64,000 nucleotides of DNA from Rhabdophis nuchalis. Taxonomy: Eukaryota > Chordata > Lepidosauria > Squamata > Natricidae. A program made the translations under genes and the position numbers. Within the stretch, counting starts at the first letter, position 1, and each line of letters starts with the position of its first letter. The stretch is taken from NCBI GenBank assembly GCA_039707465.1, contig CM077645.1, positions 63,764,850 through 63,828,849 of the forward strand. The letters run 5' to 3'. Below, piece by piece: positions 42,490 through 53,460 of this stretch. The notes below the pieces were generated by a model that saw only the letters and a program-made list of their open reading frames with translations, did not search any database and was not told where the DNA came from.

Positions 42490-43004
42490 GCAACAGTATA
42501 ATAATAATAATAGTAATAAATTTTAATTTATAACCCTCTCTCTCTCCCCGAAGGGACTCGAGGCGGGGCACAGGGAATTTAAAATACATATAAAATCACA
42601 GCATAATACAATATAAAAAAGATTAAACTAATCCTGCGCTAAAAACCCATCATTTAAAACTAGAAATTAATCATAAAAACCCTAAACAGTTGACTATCCT
42701 AGGCCGGCCAAGCAGAAAAAGTGCGTTTTTAATTTTTGACGGAAGGAGCGGAGGTCCGTTGTTGTTCTAATTTCGGGGGGCAGGTCGTTCCAGAGGGTCG
42801 GGCCCGCCACAGAGAAAGCCCTTCCCGTGGGCGTCGCCCGCTGGCATAGCCTAGTGGATGGCACCCGGAGAAGTCCCTCTCTGTGGGAGCGAATCGGCCA
42901 CAGGGATGTATGGGGCAGGATGCGATCCCGCAGATAGCTACGTCCCGTGCCATGGAGTGCTTTAAAGATGATGACCAACACCTTGAAGCGCACCCGTATA
43001 TGTC
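42490..43004 (-). mobile_element. L2-clade LINE, 5'-truncated, second fragment
   Basis: The minus frame 43011-42694 encodes RVRFKVLVIIFKALHGTG through WNDLPPEIRTTTDLRSFRQK. A 3' UTR and short (TAA)n tail follow to 42490. It is slightly shorter than the fragment at 41364 and independent of it. Confidence 0.88.
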
Positions 43005-43984
43005 TGGACATCAGATAATCTATTCTTTCACAATTGTATTGCCATCAGTGTACATTAAACAGTTTTGATTTATCTCAGCAAAGCAATTTGTGCAGTGAAA
43101 ATGACTCGTGGGTCTCACTGAGAAATAGAAATAACCCAACATTAATTTTTCAATATACACTCTAACATTTGGGATTTGTTTATATTATTGTCAACTGCCC
43201 AAGAGCAGTTAATAATAAGTAACATATTATAGCACATTTCTCTGGTTTAGAAGCATCAAGCCAAAAAGCTCTTTTCTTCACTTGGCAACAAATTGAGAGC
43301 AAGTATATTAATGGCATGCCATGCCAACACAAGAGTGGGAAAGATATTGTTCTAAAATAAATATACTGTAAAATGTATTCACACATCCTGGATTGATTAC
43401 CAGGAAAGCAAAGATATATGGGTGGATAATAAAAGATGCATTTCATGCCAGGACTGGTTGAGGGAGCATTTCCTCCACTCTTAAAATAAATATTTCATTG
43501 ATTTTTATGATACAATCTGTCTTCAAATTTCATGTAATCCTGGAAAAATACTCTAAGGCATTACGAAGTGCCTCCAAATTTAACCACAAGATGATATCGG
43601 TCCAGTACACAATTTCCTGCTCTCACGATGTCAATAACATTAACAACCACAAGCTAACAATGCCAATAAAAATACAGATGATAATTCTCTTTTTCATCCT
43701 CTGACACTCAATGAAAGTTTAGGAATACCTTTATATGAGAAAGTACATAAGTGATTCTGGTAAAACGGGCAAACTTGATAATACTGCACAATATTAGAAA
43801 TGATCTTTAAATATTGCAGATTAATCATGCAGATATATTATGATGCGGAAATAGGGAAAGATTAGCTCTCATTGTCTATTGTCTATTTGGCATCTACTGA
43901 AGCTGCTTTGTTTTGAATGTTATAGATAATTTAACTAGAGAATCACTTCAAGCTCATTTCAAATTAATTTGGGACACATGAGAA
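43005..43984. other. No recognised feature
   Basis: AT-rich sequence, no intact frame or repeat identified. Confidence 0.5.
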
Positions 43985-44325
43985 TCCACACAGACATTGC
44001 AGGTATGTCAAAAATCCCTCCTTCATTTTGGATGCTTCTCATGGTAAGGACTGGTAAGAGCTCTTTAGAAGGCCAGATCCTGAAGATGAAACTCAAATAC
44101 TTTGGCCACCTAATGAGAAGAAAGTACTCACTGGAGAAGAGCCTAATGCTGGGAAAGATTGAGGGCAAAAGAAGAAGAGGATGACAGAGAATGAGGTAGC
44201 TGAATGGAGTCACTGAGTCAGTCAGCGTGAGCTTAAATGGACTCCAGAGGATGGTAGAGGACAGGAAGGCCTGGAGAAATATTGTCCATGGGTTCATGAT
44301 GGATCGGACATTGTACAATCAGCTT
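43985..44325 (+). mobile_element. BovB (RTE) LINE 3' fragment
   Basis: ATCCTGAAGATGAAACTCAA, TACTTTGGCCACCTAATGAG, GCTGGGAAAGATTGAGGGCA and GACAGGAAGGCCTGGAGAAA are the 3' coding and UTR phrases of BovB, giving the peptide LKYFGHLMRR and LMLGKIEGKRRRG. It is 5'-truncated and lacks an obvious terminal tail. BovB is known to have moved horizontally among reptiles and ruminants. Confidence 0.85.
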
Positions 44326-45062
44326 TAATTAGCTGATATTTCCATGCCTTCTAAGAGTGTTATTCGATAATGTGCAAAATCAGCTATCATTCAGTGGATT
44401 GTGGAAAATAGTTAAGAATCAAACGTTTTAAGTTGTGTGGAAATTGTTCAAGGTTTGTCTCTCAGAAATAGATTTGGTCTTCTCCTTGCATGCTTATGGC
44501 AAGGACCTTCTGAAGAACCCCAATACATACAAAGTAAAAGAAGTAAAGTCAGTTATATGTCTCCCTGGTTATTTCTCCCTGATTGCAGCCCCCACAAGTT
44601 GGAATATCTTGCCTATAGATTTTTAACTATAAAGTTAAAAGATGCACATATAAGATCAAAACTCTTAAAATCCCAAATTGGAAAAGCGCCTTCAAAGTCA
44701 GAACAAGATAGTATAGTTTGATCTTGAAATGTTTTTTGCATGCTTTCACAAACCAATTAAGGTATTCTATTTATATACCCTATATACTATATAGTGTATA
44801 TACTGGTGCATATTGTTCTGAGCAGGATCACTGCTATTTTCAACAATGGTATAAACTGTTCAATCTAGACTGATGGCCCCATTTGATGGAAATTCGCTTT
44901 CTAAAATAAATGAATAAAATTATACATGGGCTAAACAAAACTTGTATGGAAGTCATGCACTTCCAGGATATTGCTGCGGCAGATATCCTTTGTCTGCCTG
45001 AATCCATGCTGAGATGGAGGGAAAGAATGCTGATCAAATTTGGTGATGACACTTTATCCTTA
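44326..45062. other. Mostly no recognised feature
   Basis: A possible antisense LINE tail lies near 44880-44935 (GGAAATTCGCTTTCTAAAAT); the rest is unassigned. Confidence 0.4.
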
Positions 45063-45540
45063 GAATCATAGATCTGGAAGGGACCTTGAAGGTGTTCTAG
45101 CCCAATCCTGTGCCCAAGGCAAGAGTCTTTACACCAATCCAGAGAAATGACTGCCCAATCTTTTCTTGAAAACAACTAGCGATGGAGTACACCCCCCACT
45201 CCAGAAGGCAAACTGTTCCATTGATTAATTGCTGTCTCTGTCAGAAAATTTCTCCTTAGTTCCAGAGCTTCTCCTTAGTTCTTTAGATTTTGCTTTAACA
45301 AGCTTTCGTCTGTTGCTTCTCCTCCTACCCTCAGGTGTTTTGGAGAATAAGTCAACTCCCTACTTCCTGGGACTGCCCCTCAAGTACTGGAAGACAGTTA
45401 TCATGTCACTCCTAATCCTTCTCTTCATTAGGCCAGTTCCCTTAACCTAGTTCCCCAGATTATCATAAGGGTTAGTCTCCAGACCTCTTATCATCTTTAT
45501 TGCTCTTCTCTGCACTCTTTCTAGGGGACTCAGGATCTTT
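45063..45540 (-). mobile_element. CR1 LINE 3' fragment
   Basis: Antisense CR1 text: GAATCATAGATCTGGAAGGG, CAGAAGGCAAACTGTTCCAT, GTCAGAAAATTTCTCCTTAG, TCAGGTGTTTTGGAGAATAA and GCTCTTCTCTGCACTCTTTC. Frames are broken and part of the segment (CTCCTTAGTTC) is locally duplicated. Confidence 0.75.
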
Positions 45541-45826
45541 TTTGAGTTAAGTGGGATAATTAATATTTTAGAAGATTTAAATAAAATTCAGAATGATTTC
45601 TGTAAGTCAGAGAAATATATTGAAGGTAGCTAATCAAAATTTAACAGAGACAAATGTAAATTTTGGCTTTAAAATGGAGGGGGGAAATACCTGGTTTGAA
45701 ATGTCATTTGTAAAAAGGTTCTTGGAACAGCTATTAATCACAAAATACGTATGAGTCAGCAGTGTGATAAGAAAAAGACATGCTTCAAAAAGTATGGAGC
45801 TTTCAGATTGTGGGAAGTAATTGTAC

Positions 45827-46028
45827 TAGTGGTGAAATTCAATTTTTTTTACTACTGGTTCTGTGGACGTGGCTTGGTGGGCGTGACAGGGGAAGGATAC
45901 TGCAAAATCTCCATTCCCACCTCACTCTGGGGCCAGCCAGAGGTGGTATTTGACAGTTCTCTGAACTAATCAAAATTTCCACTACCGGTTCTCCAGAACC
46001 TGTCAGAACCTGCTGAATTTCACCCCTG
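45827..46028. mobile_element. hAT MITE, 'GGTGAAATCCAGC' family, reverse orientation
   Basis: It matches the MITE at 37354 inverted: TAGTGGTGAAATTCAATTTT at the left, CTGCTGAATTTCACCCCTG at the right. Flanks AATTGTAC and AATTGCAC match at 7 of 8. Confidence 0.82.
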
Positions 46029-46069
46029 AATTGCACCATTTTGTTCTGCCTGTTTAGAAAATACTTGCA

Positions 46070-46560
46070 GTACTGTATGCTGAGTTATGCTTACCTCATT
46101 TTAAAGAAGATTCAAAGAAACAGGAACAGGTTGGGAGAAAGATGAAGATTTTAGGGAACTAAAAACAAATTCCTACAAAAAGAGATTGAAAGACATGGTT
46201 AAATGTTAGTCTTCAGAAGAAAAGATTGGTAGGTAGGGGGAAGGGGAGTTAAATAACACTTTTCAAAGGCAGCTCTCCTGAAAATCTGAAAGGATACCAA
46301 ACAAAAGAAGACCAAGATTTATTTTCTCTTGCTACGCAGTGCAGGACACCAAATAATGGATTTAAGTTATCAATGACAGACTGCAATTGAATGTTAGCAA
46401 AAACATCCTGATAATTAGAGCACTTCAGCAATGGAACCAATTATCCAAATGGTGTAAAGCTTCACAAATTTGGATGTGTTCAAATAGAGGTTGAACAGCA
46501 TTGAGGAAGTTGTTGAATTCAAGGAACCTGTGATATCCAATATAGATCATCCTTGAACCT
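46070..46560 (+). mobile_element. Old CR1/L3-like LINE fragment
   Basis: Sense-strand text such as GAAGACCAAGATTTATTTTC, GTTAGCAAAAACATCCTGAT and AGAGGTTGAACAGCATTGAG follows the order of the CR1/L3 RT C-terminus (run of NNR, LRKNFL, W-N-L-P-like, then FK-x-G-LNS). It is heavily decayed. Confidence 0.45.
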
Positions 46561-47320
46561 TCCCGCCCCCCCAAAAATGATAAAGTTTTATATTTGTTCT
46601 GCGCAGAGATTCTATTCTAAGCTGAGCAGACTTCTTATTTGCTGCTGCCAAAGATTTAAGCAGGTACAGCAGCAACAAAAGGTCAGAGGGTCACCGCTTG
46701 CAATTCCTCCTGCATTCTTGGGATTCTAAAAAGGTAAGAGCTGAGAGTAAGAATTCCCTTCCAGAGTAAACAATGTCTCAGCAAAGTACACCCTGGGTGA
46801 TTGATTTTCCTTGTGCAAATGAGCTTTTAACTGCAAATGAAGATTCCTCTCAACAATGCTGAATTCTTGATTCAGGTCAAGATATACAGGTGCTTTTTTT
46901 CTTTTTGATATCAACAGAATCAGGGACTTAGCATAGTAGTTTAACTAAGCTCAAAGTATAAACAAGTGCTCGCGTTCGCAGTTCCTGCCAGCAAGCCAGA
47001 TGTGCTCTTTTGCCGAATATTCCATTTCATTCAATCTGTTTTTCTTTCAGAGTCAGCATTCCAGTGCTGCTTAGCATGTTCATTCCACATCTAATTATTT
47101 TGTAATAATCCGCTCCCACTGCTTTGGGATTCTTTTACTTCTTTGGAATTCTTTGGTCACCCCCCCCCCCCATATAAATCTTATTACCGTAAGTTCATTA
47201 TGCATTGATCGAAGAATCAAGGCCAATAGAAATATCAACATGCTAATTTTGCTATTAGTATGTAAGACTAAGACTACCCACCTGGGGCTGTGAAAATCCA
47301 GATAACTACTAGATGGTAGC
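46561..47320. other. No recognised feature
   Basis: Includes a C-homopolymer (47161-47171); no frame or repeat identified. Confidence 0.45.
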
Positions 47321-47328
47321 ATCTACAG

Positions 47329-47553
47329 CAGTGGTAGTCAACCTGGTCCCTACCGCCCACTAGTGGGCGTTCCAGTTTTCATGGTGGGCGGTAGGGGTTT
47401 TGTCCGATACTGAAGCACTTTCCTTTTTTAATGTAATTGACTTCCCTACTTTTTAAATCACCATTACTGTGGAACCGATGGGCGGTTAGAAAATTTTACT
47501 ACTATCAGAGATACAAAAGTGGGCGGTAGGTATAAAAAGGTTGACTGCCCCTG
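47329..47553. mobile_element. hAT MITE, 'GGTAGTCAACC' family, perfect TSD
   Basis: CAGTGGTAGTCAACCTGG at the left and AAGGTTGACTGCCCCTG at the right. ATCTACAG is duplicated exactly at 47321-47328 and 47554-47561. Subterminal CTACCGCCCAC blocks are repeated inverted inside. A reversed copy is at 57034. Confidence 0.92.
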
Positions 47554-47594
47554 ATCTACAGCTTCTTCTACTGTATAGAAGCTCTAATATTTTT

Positions 47595-47608
47595 CTGCCA
47601 TCTAGTGG
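47595..47608 (-). promoter_or_regulatory. CTCF-like core motif
   Basis: The minus strand reads CCACTAGATGGCAG, a full match to the vertebrate CTCF core CCASYAGRKGGCR as I recall it. Binding is not shown by sequence alone. Confidence 0.4.
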
Positions 47609-47873
47609 TTGTCTGGGTTTTTGCAGCCTAGAGAACGTAGCTCTTGTAGTAAAACAATTGTTCAAAGCATCTCTACTAGCGTAGCTTCCTTTGACAATAA
47701 GGGGATGGGTTCACACTATCATAGACCTATTATTACCAATCATCGAGTCTTTGTTTCCATGAATCTATCCTATGTACTCAAGAGTTTTTGAGAGCAGAAG
47801 TAACTGGGAAATTCTGCTCATGATAATCCTTGATTTGTTTTAGTCATGACTTGTTGAACAAAATCCAATGAGC

Positions 47874-48450
47874 TCTAGGAAGTTAGCCCCCACCCCTCTC
47901 CTAGAAGAATGAAATATCCTAGGAAATATTAAAAAGGCAGAATATTATATTTCCCTGGGTGAGAAATGGAGAAACATGTTTTTAGGCAGGAAACAGACTC
48001 ACTCTTAAAGCCTCCCCCCTTTGTCAATGTGTCATTAAGGCCTGGGCCAGTCTATTCTACATAACAAAGGTAGGATTAGCCCTCTATCTATCTCACCACA
48101 TGGCACCTGGGAAGATTATATCAGCCAGGCTCAAAGAAGCCTACAAAGTTAGCTAAGACACCCCCCCCCCCCGCTGCCCCCTGCCAGTCTGACAACCGAT
48201 CCAAATACATTTCTTACACCGGAACAGGAAGTTCTAAGATAGGGCCCAGGAGAGGGCATAAAACGCAGGCACTCACAGCATCTCAGTCCTTTTTCTCCTT
48301 CACCCAACCTCTTGAAGCGTGTGATTCCCCTTTTCACCTAGGAGCTCAAAGGCATGTGACCCTGTTCACCATTAAACCATCTTTCCAAACATGTTTCCAG
48401 TGTCTTTTCCCCCATTTGGGACTGAACCCAGATGGAAATTTCTTTCAACA
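47874..48450 (+). mobile_element. Solo-LTR-like repeat (copy B, uninterrupted)
   Basis: It starts TCTAGGAAGTTAGC and ends GGAAATTTCTTTCAACA. It contains a CCGATCC region in place of the CCAAT box of copy A and a GCATAAAACGC TATA-like box. The flanks GAGC and GAAC match at 3 of 4. It shows what copy A at 21201 looked like before the L2 landed. Confidence 0.65.
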
Positions 48451-48713
48451 GAACTATATACTATGGCTTTGTGCAATGTTTGAATTTTTCTACTGAACGC
48501 CCCTAATATTTCAAGGCTTTATGATTATATTAATTCAGATCATTGATCTATTACATGTGTGCATAAAAAATCTGGTTTCCCTACAAACAGTTACATTACA
48601 CAATTGGCCTCCAATGGGACAAAGGTCCATCCTTTTCAGATGTGCACATCCCACACCTTCTGTTCTGGAATTTGTGAATAAACCTTGAAGTTGACAATGT
48701 AAGTTGCCAGTTG

Positions 48714-48781
48714 CTCTTCTCTTCTCTTCTCTTCTCTTCTCTTCTCTTCTCTTCTCTTCTCTTCTCTTCTCTTCTCTTCTC
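48714..48781. repeat. (TTCTC)n microsatellite
   Basis: About 13 perfect five-base units. The antisense Arg-Glu-rich frame over it is an artefact. Confidence 0.95.
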
Positions 48782-49442
48782 AGCTCAAAAAGCAATAACA
48801 AGGCCATTCCTTGTTAGCTGAAAGGACACTCTGCTTGTAGGATTCAAGGCACCAGTTCACAATTTTCAAGCAGAACTTCTTGTAGCAAAAAGAGAGTTGC
48901 CAGGATATTAGCTCTGAGTACTCCAGCGAGTAGAAAGAAGCAGATTCCTCTCACTTAGCCTGACTATTTCTTTTCTTTTTGATTTGATCGCTCACTCACT
49001 TCTTTCTGACTCCCTGAACGGCCTCTTACAGCCATATTATTTCTCCTACAGAACGTCTCTGGGCCTTTTCCCACTGCTGGGTTAAAGTGCTATCTACTCA
49101 TTCCTGAGTTGTCAGAAAACTATCCCAGCATGAAATGTGCTACTTCCATTGTCGATTGCTGCTCTGCCTTAATTACATCTGTTCCAAATCACTGCAAGAT
49201 GATGCTGTTCTGGAAATGAAAGTTCAGCATGGATAGGCAGAGCAATTGGCTGTGTCCTCTGATAGTGCTACTATAGAGTACTGTAACTGGAATGTAAAAA
49301 ATCCAGAGAACTAGATACTGCAGAATGATATAGAAAATTCAGGTGGTTGGCTGCCATCTGGAGGTCATTCGGAATTTTCCAACCTATCCAGGTAGTCCTC
49401 AACTTACTTGGTTGCTTGTTTGAAGAATTAGCAGTCTGGTAC
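48782..49442. other. No recognised feature
   Basis: Unassigned sequence. A weaker CTCF-like word (CCTCCAGATGGCAG on the minus strand) lies at 49351-49364. A short mariner-MITE terminus (GTAGTCCTCAACTTACTTGG) lies near 49391. Confidence 0.4.
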
Positions 49443-49555
49443 TTACTTGATTAACAGATTAACAGAGTTGGAAGGGACCTTGCAGGTCATCTAGTCCAAC
49501 CCCCTGCCCAAGCAGGAGACCCTACATCTGCCTCTACCTAGGATTGAACTCACAT
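49443..49555 (-). mobile_element. CR1 LINE 3' UTR fragment
   Basis: CAGAGTTGGAAGGGACCTTG, then CATCTAGTCCAACCCCCTGC, is the antisense CR1 3' UTR. Confidence 0.75.
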
Positions 49556-49845
49556 GTGTGAGGTGCTTGTTCTGATGGATCATAAATGTCTCCTACATTT
49601 CCTGGTAGATAGGTTGGCTAGAGAAGCTTCAAGGCTGGGAGAGGAAGGTACTGAAAATGCTTTGGTGGTGAGAAAAAAGGCCTGCTACAGATGAGTATGT
49701 GGATGCAGGACCTGGTAGGGCCTGATCTGCCCTTATTTTACATCTTGTCTCTTCAGACAAGAAATTGCAGCAGCGATGAGGAATTTCCTGTCCACTCTCT
49801 TATTTATCTTCTCCTTTCAAAACTAAAGTATACAAGCTCACCATT

Positions 49846-50420
49846 ATGATGTACCACACACCACACTCTGTTGTGGCCCAGCCGGCTCCGGATGAGCTGC
49901 TGATGGACTCCTCTAGTGAGGAGTCCTATGAGTCTGCTCTGGAGGAGGAGGGCGACCTTGAGAGAGCAGAGAGCCCAGCTGGTCATCAGGAGGCACCTGG
50001 GTCTTGGAGCAGTGGGGAGGATCAAGGCCAGTTTGTCCCTGATGCTAGAGTGAGAAGGGCTGAAAAAAGGAGCCTTCAATTGCATCAGAAGCGAACTCAG
50101 AGAATTTGAATTAGTCCCAGCTGCTTAATGACTGGCCCCTCCCAAGAGGGTTTAAAAGGAAGTCTTTGCTAAGAAAGTCCTTGTAGAGAACAACGTTGGA
50201 TTTCTAGGTTCGTGTTTATTCGTGTTGATTTTCAGGTTCGTGTTTAATCGAGTTAGGAAGCTTCGTATCTGTTCAGAGTCATTCAGGCAAGCAGTCAAGA
50301 GAGTCAGTGGCAAGCAGCCAGTCTTGTATTAGTTGGAGAAAGTGGGGTCAGAACAGACTCCATATGCAATAATAAATACAGCTCAATGGGGCTTGCATTC
50401 CCTTGCTTTCAAAGTACAGA
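49846..50420 (+). mobile_element. Possible LTR-retroelement fragment with acidic ORF
   Basis: An 87-codon frame (49846-50106) has an acidic Ser/Glu-rich first half (SSSEESYESALEEEG) and a basic end (ARVRRAEKRSLQLHQKRTQR). It is followed by GGGTTTAAAAGGAAG (TATA-like) and an AATAAATACAG signal about 220 bases on. The order, and the duplicated GGTTCGTGTTTA words between, look like a retroelement 3' region or LTR. I do not recognise the protein and no TSD was found. Confidence 0.35.
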
Positions 50421-51300
50421 AGTTGATAAGAAACAACCTATAGTCCCTGATGCCCCCACTCCTCCATGCAGCTGGAAAATTTTATGGGCTGCTCTGGTCA
50501 GCGGCCAGACATTGATTTAGATACAAACATACATGTCAAAAAACAAAAGTGCTACTTCACTTACACACCTTAGCACTGCTGCTCATTGATTTGCAGGGAT
50601 GCAGGAACCCATCTTAACTCCTCTTGCTTTTCATGGTGGGGAGATCATGGGAGTGACATCCAGCCTTGATGTGCAGATGGGACTATATTCAGAGACACAA
50701 CACATCACATTCAGTTAGGTTGGACAGACCACAGACAACAGGCAACAACTCTGTGATGTTCCTTTGTGCACCAACATTTAGGCAAGCTGGCGTCCAAAAT
50801 TTCCAGCGCCTGTTACTCCTGCAGAGTCAAGATGGCAAGAACTGCAAACTCACCTTTCAGTCCCAACTCACCTGATCTTCTTCTTGCAGAGTCCCCCAAA
50901 CATTTCCCTACAATCTCACCCCAACCTGCTATCTCCAAATGAGTTCTGGATCAGGGAAGAAGAAAAGATTCTTTCCAGCTTTTCCACCAAGTGGGGGCTC
51001 CAAAGTGGCAGATTGCCTGATCCATCCTCTTGCCAACTATACAGGACTGTTGTGGGGAAAATGCCCACTTAAAAAAAAGTGGAATCAGAACAATTGAAAA
51101 TAGATGCACAAAACTATATTTTTTTATTGGCATGCACAACTACAGAGAACACTGAGCTCCCTGCCAGAGGAATAACAAGAGTCTTGAACTATGGCACTCA
51201 AGATTATAGGTTATATACTACCAGAACTGTAACATAGGAGCAAAGTCACCCAGACTATGCTCTTTATAGTCAGATTGTAACACCTGATTATACCATGGAA
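50421..51300. other. No recognised feature
   Basis: Unassigned sequence with no supported frame. Confidence 0.45.
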
Positions 51301-51303
51301 ATT

Positions 51304-51366
51304 TCTTTCTCTTTCTTTCTTTCTTTCTTTCTTTTTTTCTTTCTTTCTTTCTTTCTTTTTTCTTTT
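51304..51366. repeat. (CTTT)n microsatellite
   Basis: An imperfect run of about 15 units, with two T-rich interruptions. Confidence 0.9.
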
Positions 51367-51984
51367 TGAATATATGTTTATTTTTAAATGGATGTTTATT
51401 TAAATGTTTTATTTTAATTCCAGTGCCAGTTTTGGGGTACGGTACTTTGGCTGAAAAGTCACATAAAATAAATAAGAATATATTATACCCTCTCTCTGTC
51501 TGAAAGTTAATAAGCATTTGGTAATGATTAGCATGGCTTGCCAAGAGTTACAGACTTTTCTAGCTGGTGTTCATTAGCTACCGTGGTTCTCAGCGTTTAA
51601 AGACCAACAAGCCTATCAACTGATATAGGTAACTGTATTTGTGAATACCCCAAATACAGCCAAATTCAAGGAAGGAGTAATCCACCTACCTACACTGTAA
51701 CTAATGAAAGCTAAGACAATACTTCCCTGTGCCAAATAACGGAGCAATCATTCATTGCAAAGCAGAGTAGGGACTATGGATAGGACAGGTCACCAAGAAG
51801 CAAGAGTCAATTATCAATCTCCTTAGAACAAACCTTCTCTTGAAAAACAATCCCAGATGCTCCACAATGGCTACCCTTTGAAGTTCATGGCTATGAGGAG
51901 GAGAACGGGAGTTGGAGAAGAAAAAGTTCAAATAACCTGCCTGAGAAAATAACCAGAGTCTTAAACAGGAATACATTAAATGTA
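51367..51984. other. No recognised feature
   Basis: Unassigned AT-rich sequence. Confidence 0.45.
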
Positions 51985-51986
51985 TA

Positions 51987-52467
51987 CAGTGGTACCTCGG
52001 TTCACGAACGCCTCTGTTCACGACCAATTCGGTTTACGAACAGAAATTTTCCAAAAAAATGTGCTCCGGTTCACGAACACCGTTTCGGTTCACGAACGGA
52101 AAAGTTCGTAAAAATATGCTCTGCTTCACGAACTCCGCCTCGCTTCACGAACAGAAAAGTTCGTAAAAATGCTCGGGTTCACGAACTCCGTTTCGCTTCA
52201 CGAACCGGAGCCGCGGACATTTTAAAAACAAGGTCAAAACGGATTAACCGGATTTACATTGAACCCTATGGGAAACTGTGCCTCTGTTCACGACCAATTC
52301 GGTTCGCGAACAGAGTCAGTTCAAGAATTACGACCAAAAAACAAGGTCAGAACGGATTAACCGGATTTACATTGAATCCTATGGGAAATTGTGTCTCGCT
52401 TCACGACCAATTCGGTTCGCGAACAGAGTCAGTTCATGAATTAAGTTCGTGAACCGAGGTACCACTG
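51987..52467. mobile_element. Tigger/mariner-type palindromic MITE with TA sites
   Basis: CAGTGGTACCTCGGTTCACG at the left and CGTGAACCGAGGTACCACTG at the right are perfect inverted repeats, with TA on both sides (51985-51986 and 52468-52469). The interior is built from repeated CACGAAC/CGGTTCACGAA words, so many foldings are possible. No transposase is present. The very low terminal divergence suggests a young copy. Confidence 0.92.
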
Positions 52468-52478
52468 TATATCCTTCT

Positions 52479-52784
52479 TGTTGCGGTCCTCGACTTACGA
52501 CCGGTCCTCGACTTACGACCAGTCCTCGACTTACGGCCGGTCGCAGGTCTTCCACCCAGCTACAGACAGACAGCAACAGCAGTCGCGTCTGATTGGCTGA
52601 GTTGCTGGGGCTCCCTGATTGGTCTCCTGCCTGACAGCTGAAATACAAATAGCTGCCAGGCACGGAGGTCCCTGTCTACTGCATGTACTTTGTATATAGT
52701 TCATTCTTGCCTGTTCTGTTGAATAAATCGGTTCTGTTTTAGCCTAACTCAGTGTTGGGCCCTCATTAACACCAGAGCTTATCA
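52479..52784 (+). mobile_element. Solo LTR with triplicated MITE-like terminus
   Basis: It starts TGTTGCGG and ends GCTTATCA. CTTCT is duplicated exactly at 52474-52478 and 52785-52789. Promoter-type features include two ATTGG boxes (52590-52620) and GAATAAATCGG as polyA signal. The first 60 bases hold three consecutive 18-bp copies of GGTCCTCGACTTACGACC, the word that begins the mariner-type MITEs of this window. Confidence 0.75.
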
Positions 52785-52807
52785 CTTCTAATCTCCAAGG
52801 CTACCAT

Positions 52808-53260
52808 CACAAGTCTCAATGTACGACCGTAATGGAGTCCAGAATTTCTATCGTAAATCACGACAGTTGTAAGTCGAGGCACTCATGTGGCCAGCCTCAA
52901 TTTTACAACTAGATTGAGGCAGATCAAAACGGTCATTAAGAAAATACCAAAATTGCTAAGTGGGCACATTAAGAGAATCAGTGTATTCCAATGGGAGATT
53001 TTTCCAGAAACTGGCTGTAAAGACTAAAAATTAGTCGAACAGTCTGGGAACCGGCAAAAAATACTCTAATAAATCACAGCCATGTCACCACAAAATGCTT
53101 CAATGAGCCGGTTTTACAACCATCTGAAATGTAGTCATGTGACACTATGAGGATGTGTGCAGCCTTTGAACTCTGAAACTGGCTCATAAGTAGATTTTAG
53201 GGGAATCCGTTATTTTTCAAACAATTGCTCAGCTACTGGTCCTAAAGTGAGGATTACCTA
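52808..53260. mobile_element. Tc1/mariner-type MITE, enlarged
   Basis: CAATGTACGACCGTAATGGA at the left and CCTAAAGTGAGGATTACCTA at the right match the family termini; the interior has ATGTAGTCATGTGACACTAT-type blocks. It is about 60 bp longer than its sisters, with an extra TGTAAGTCGAGGCAC piece near 52868. Confidence 0.6.
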
Positions 53261-53441
53261 CACTTGGGGAAGGGATAATACACTTCAATATTTGCATATC
53301 TTTGAACATCAATTATCATTCTATTTTTTTCCATTGCAGGAATAACTTGCCTGGGGAGATCAAGTGATTCCTGCCTTATTACAGTTCATAGGAGGGGCTG
53401 AACATGTAAAAAGCCATATTTGGCCTGCAAAACTCAGATGC

Positions 53442-53456
53442 CCACTAGATGGCAGC
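53442..53456 (+). promoter_or_regulatory. CTCF-like core motif
   Basis: CCACTAGATGGCAGC fits the vertebrate CTCF core at every constrained position as I recall it. It points opposite to the motif at 47595. Confidence 0.4.
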
Positions 53457-53460
53457 AAAG

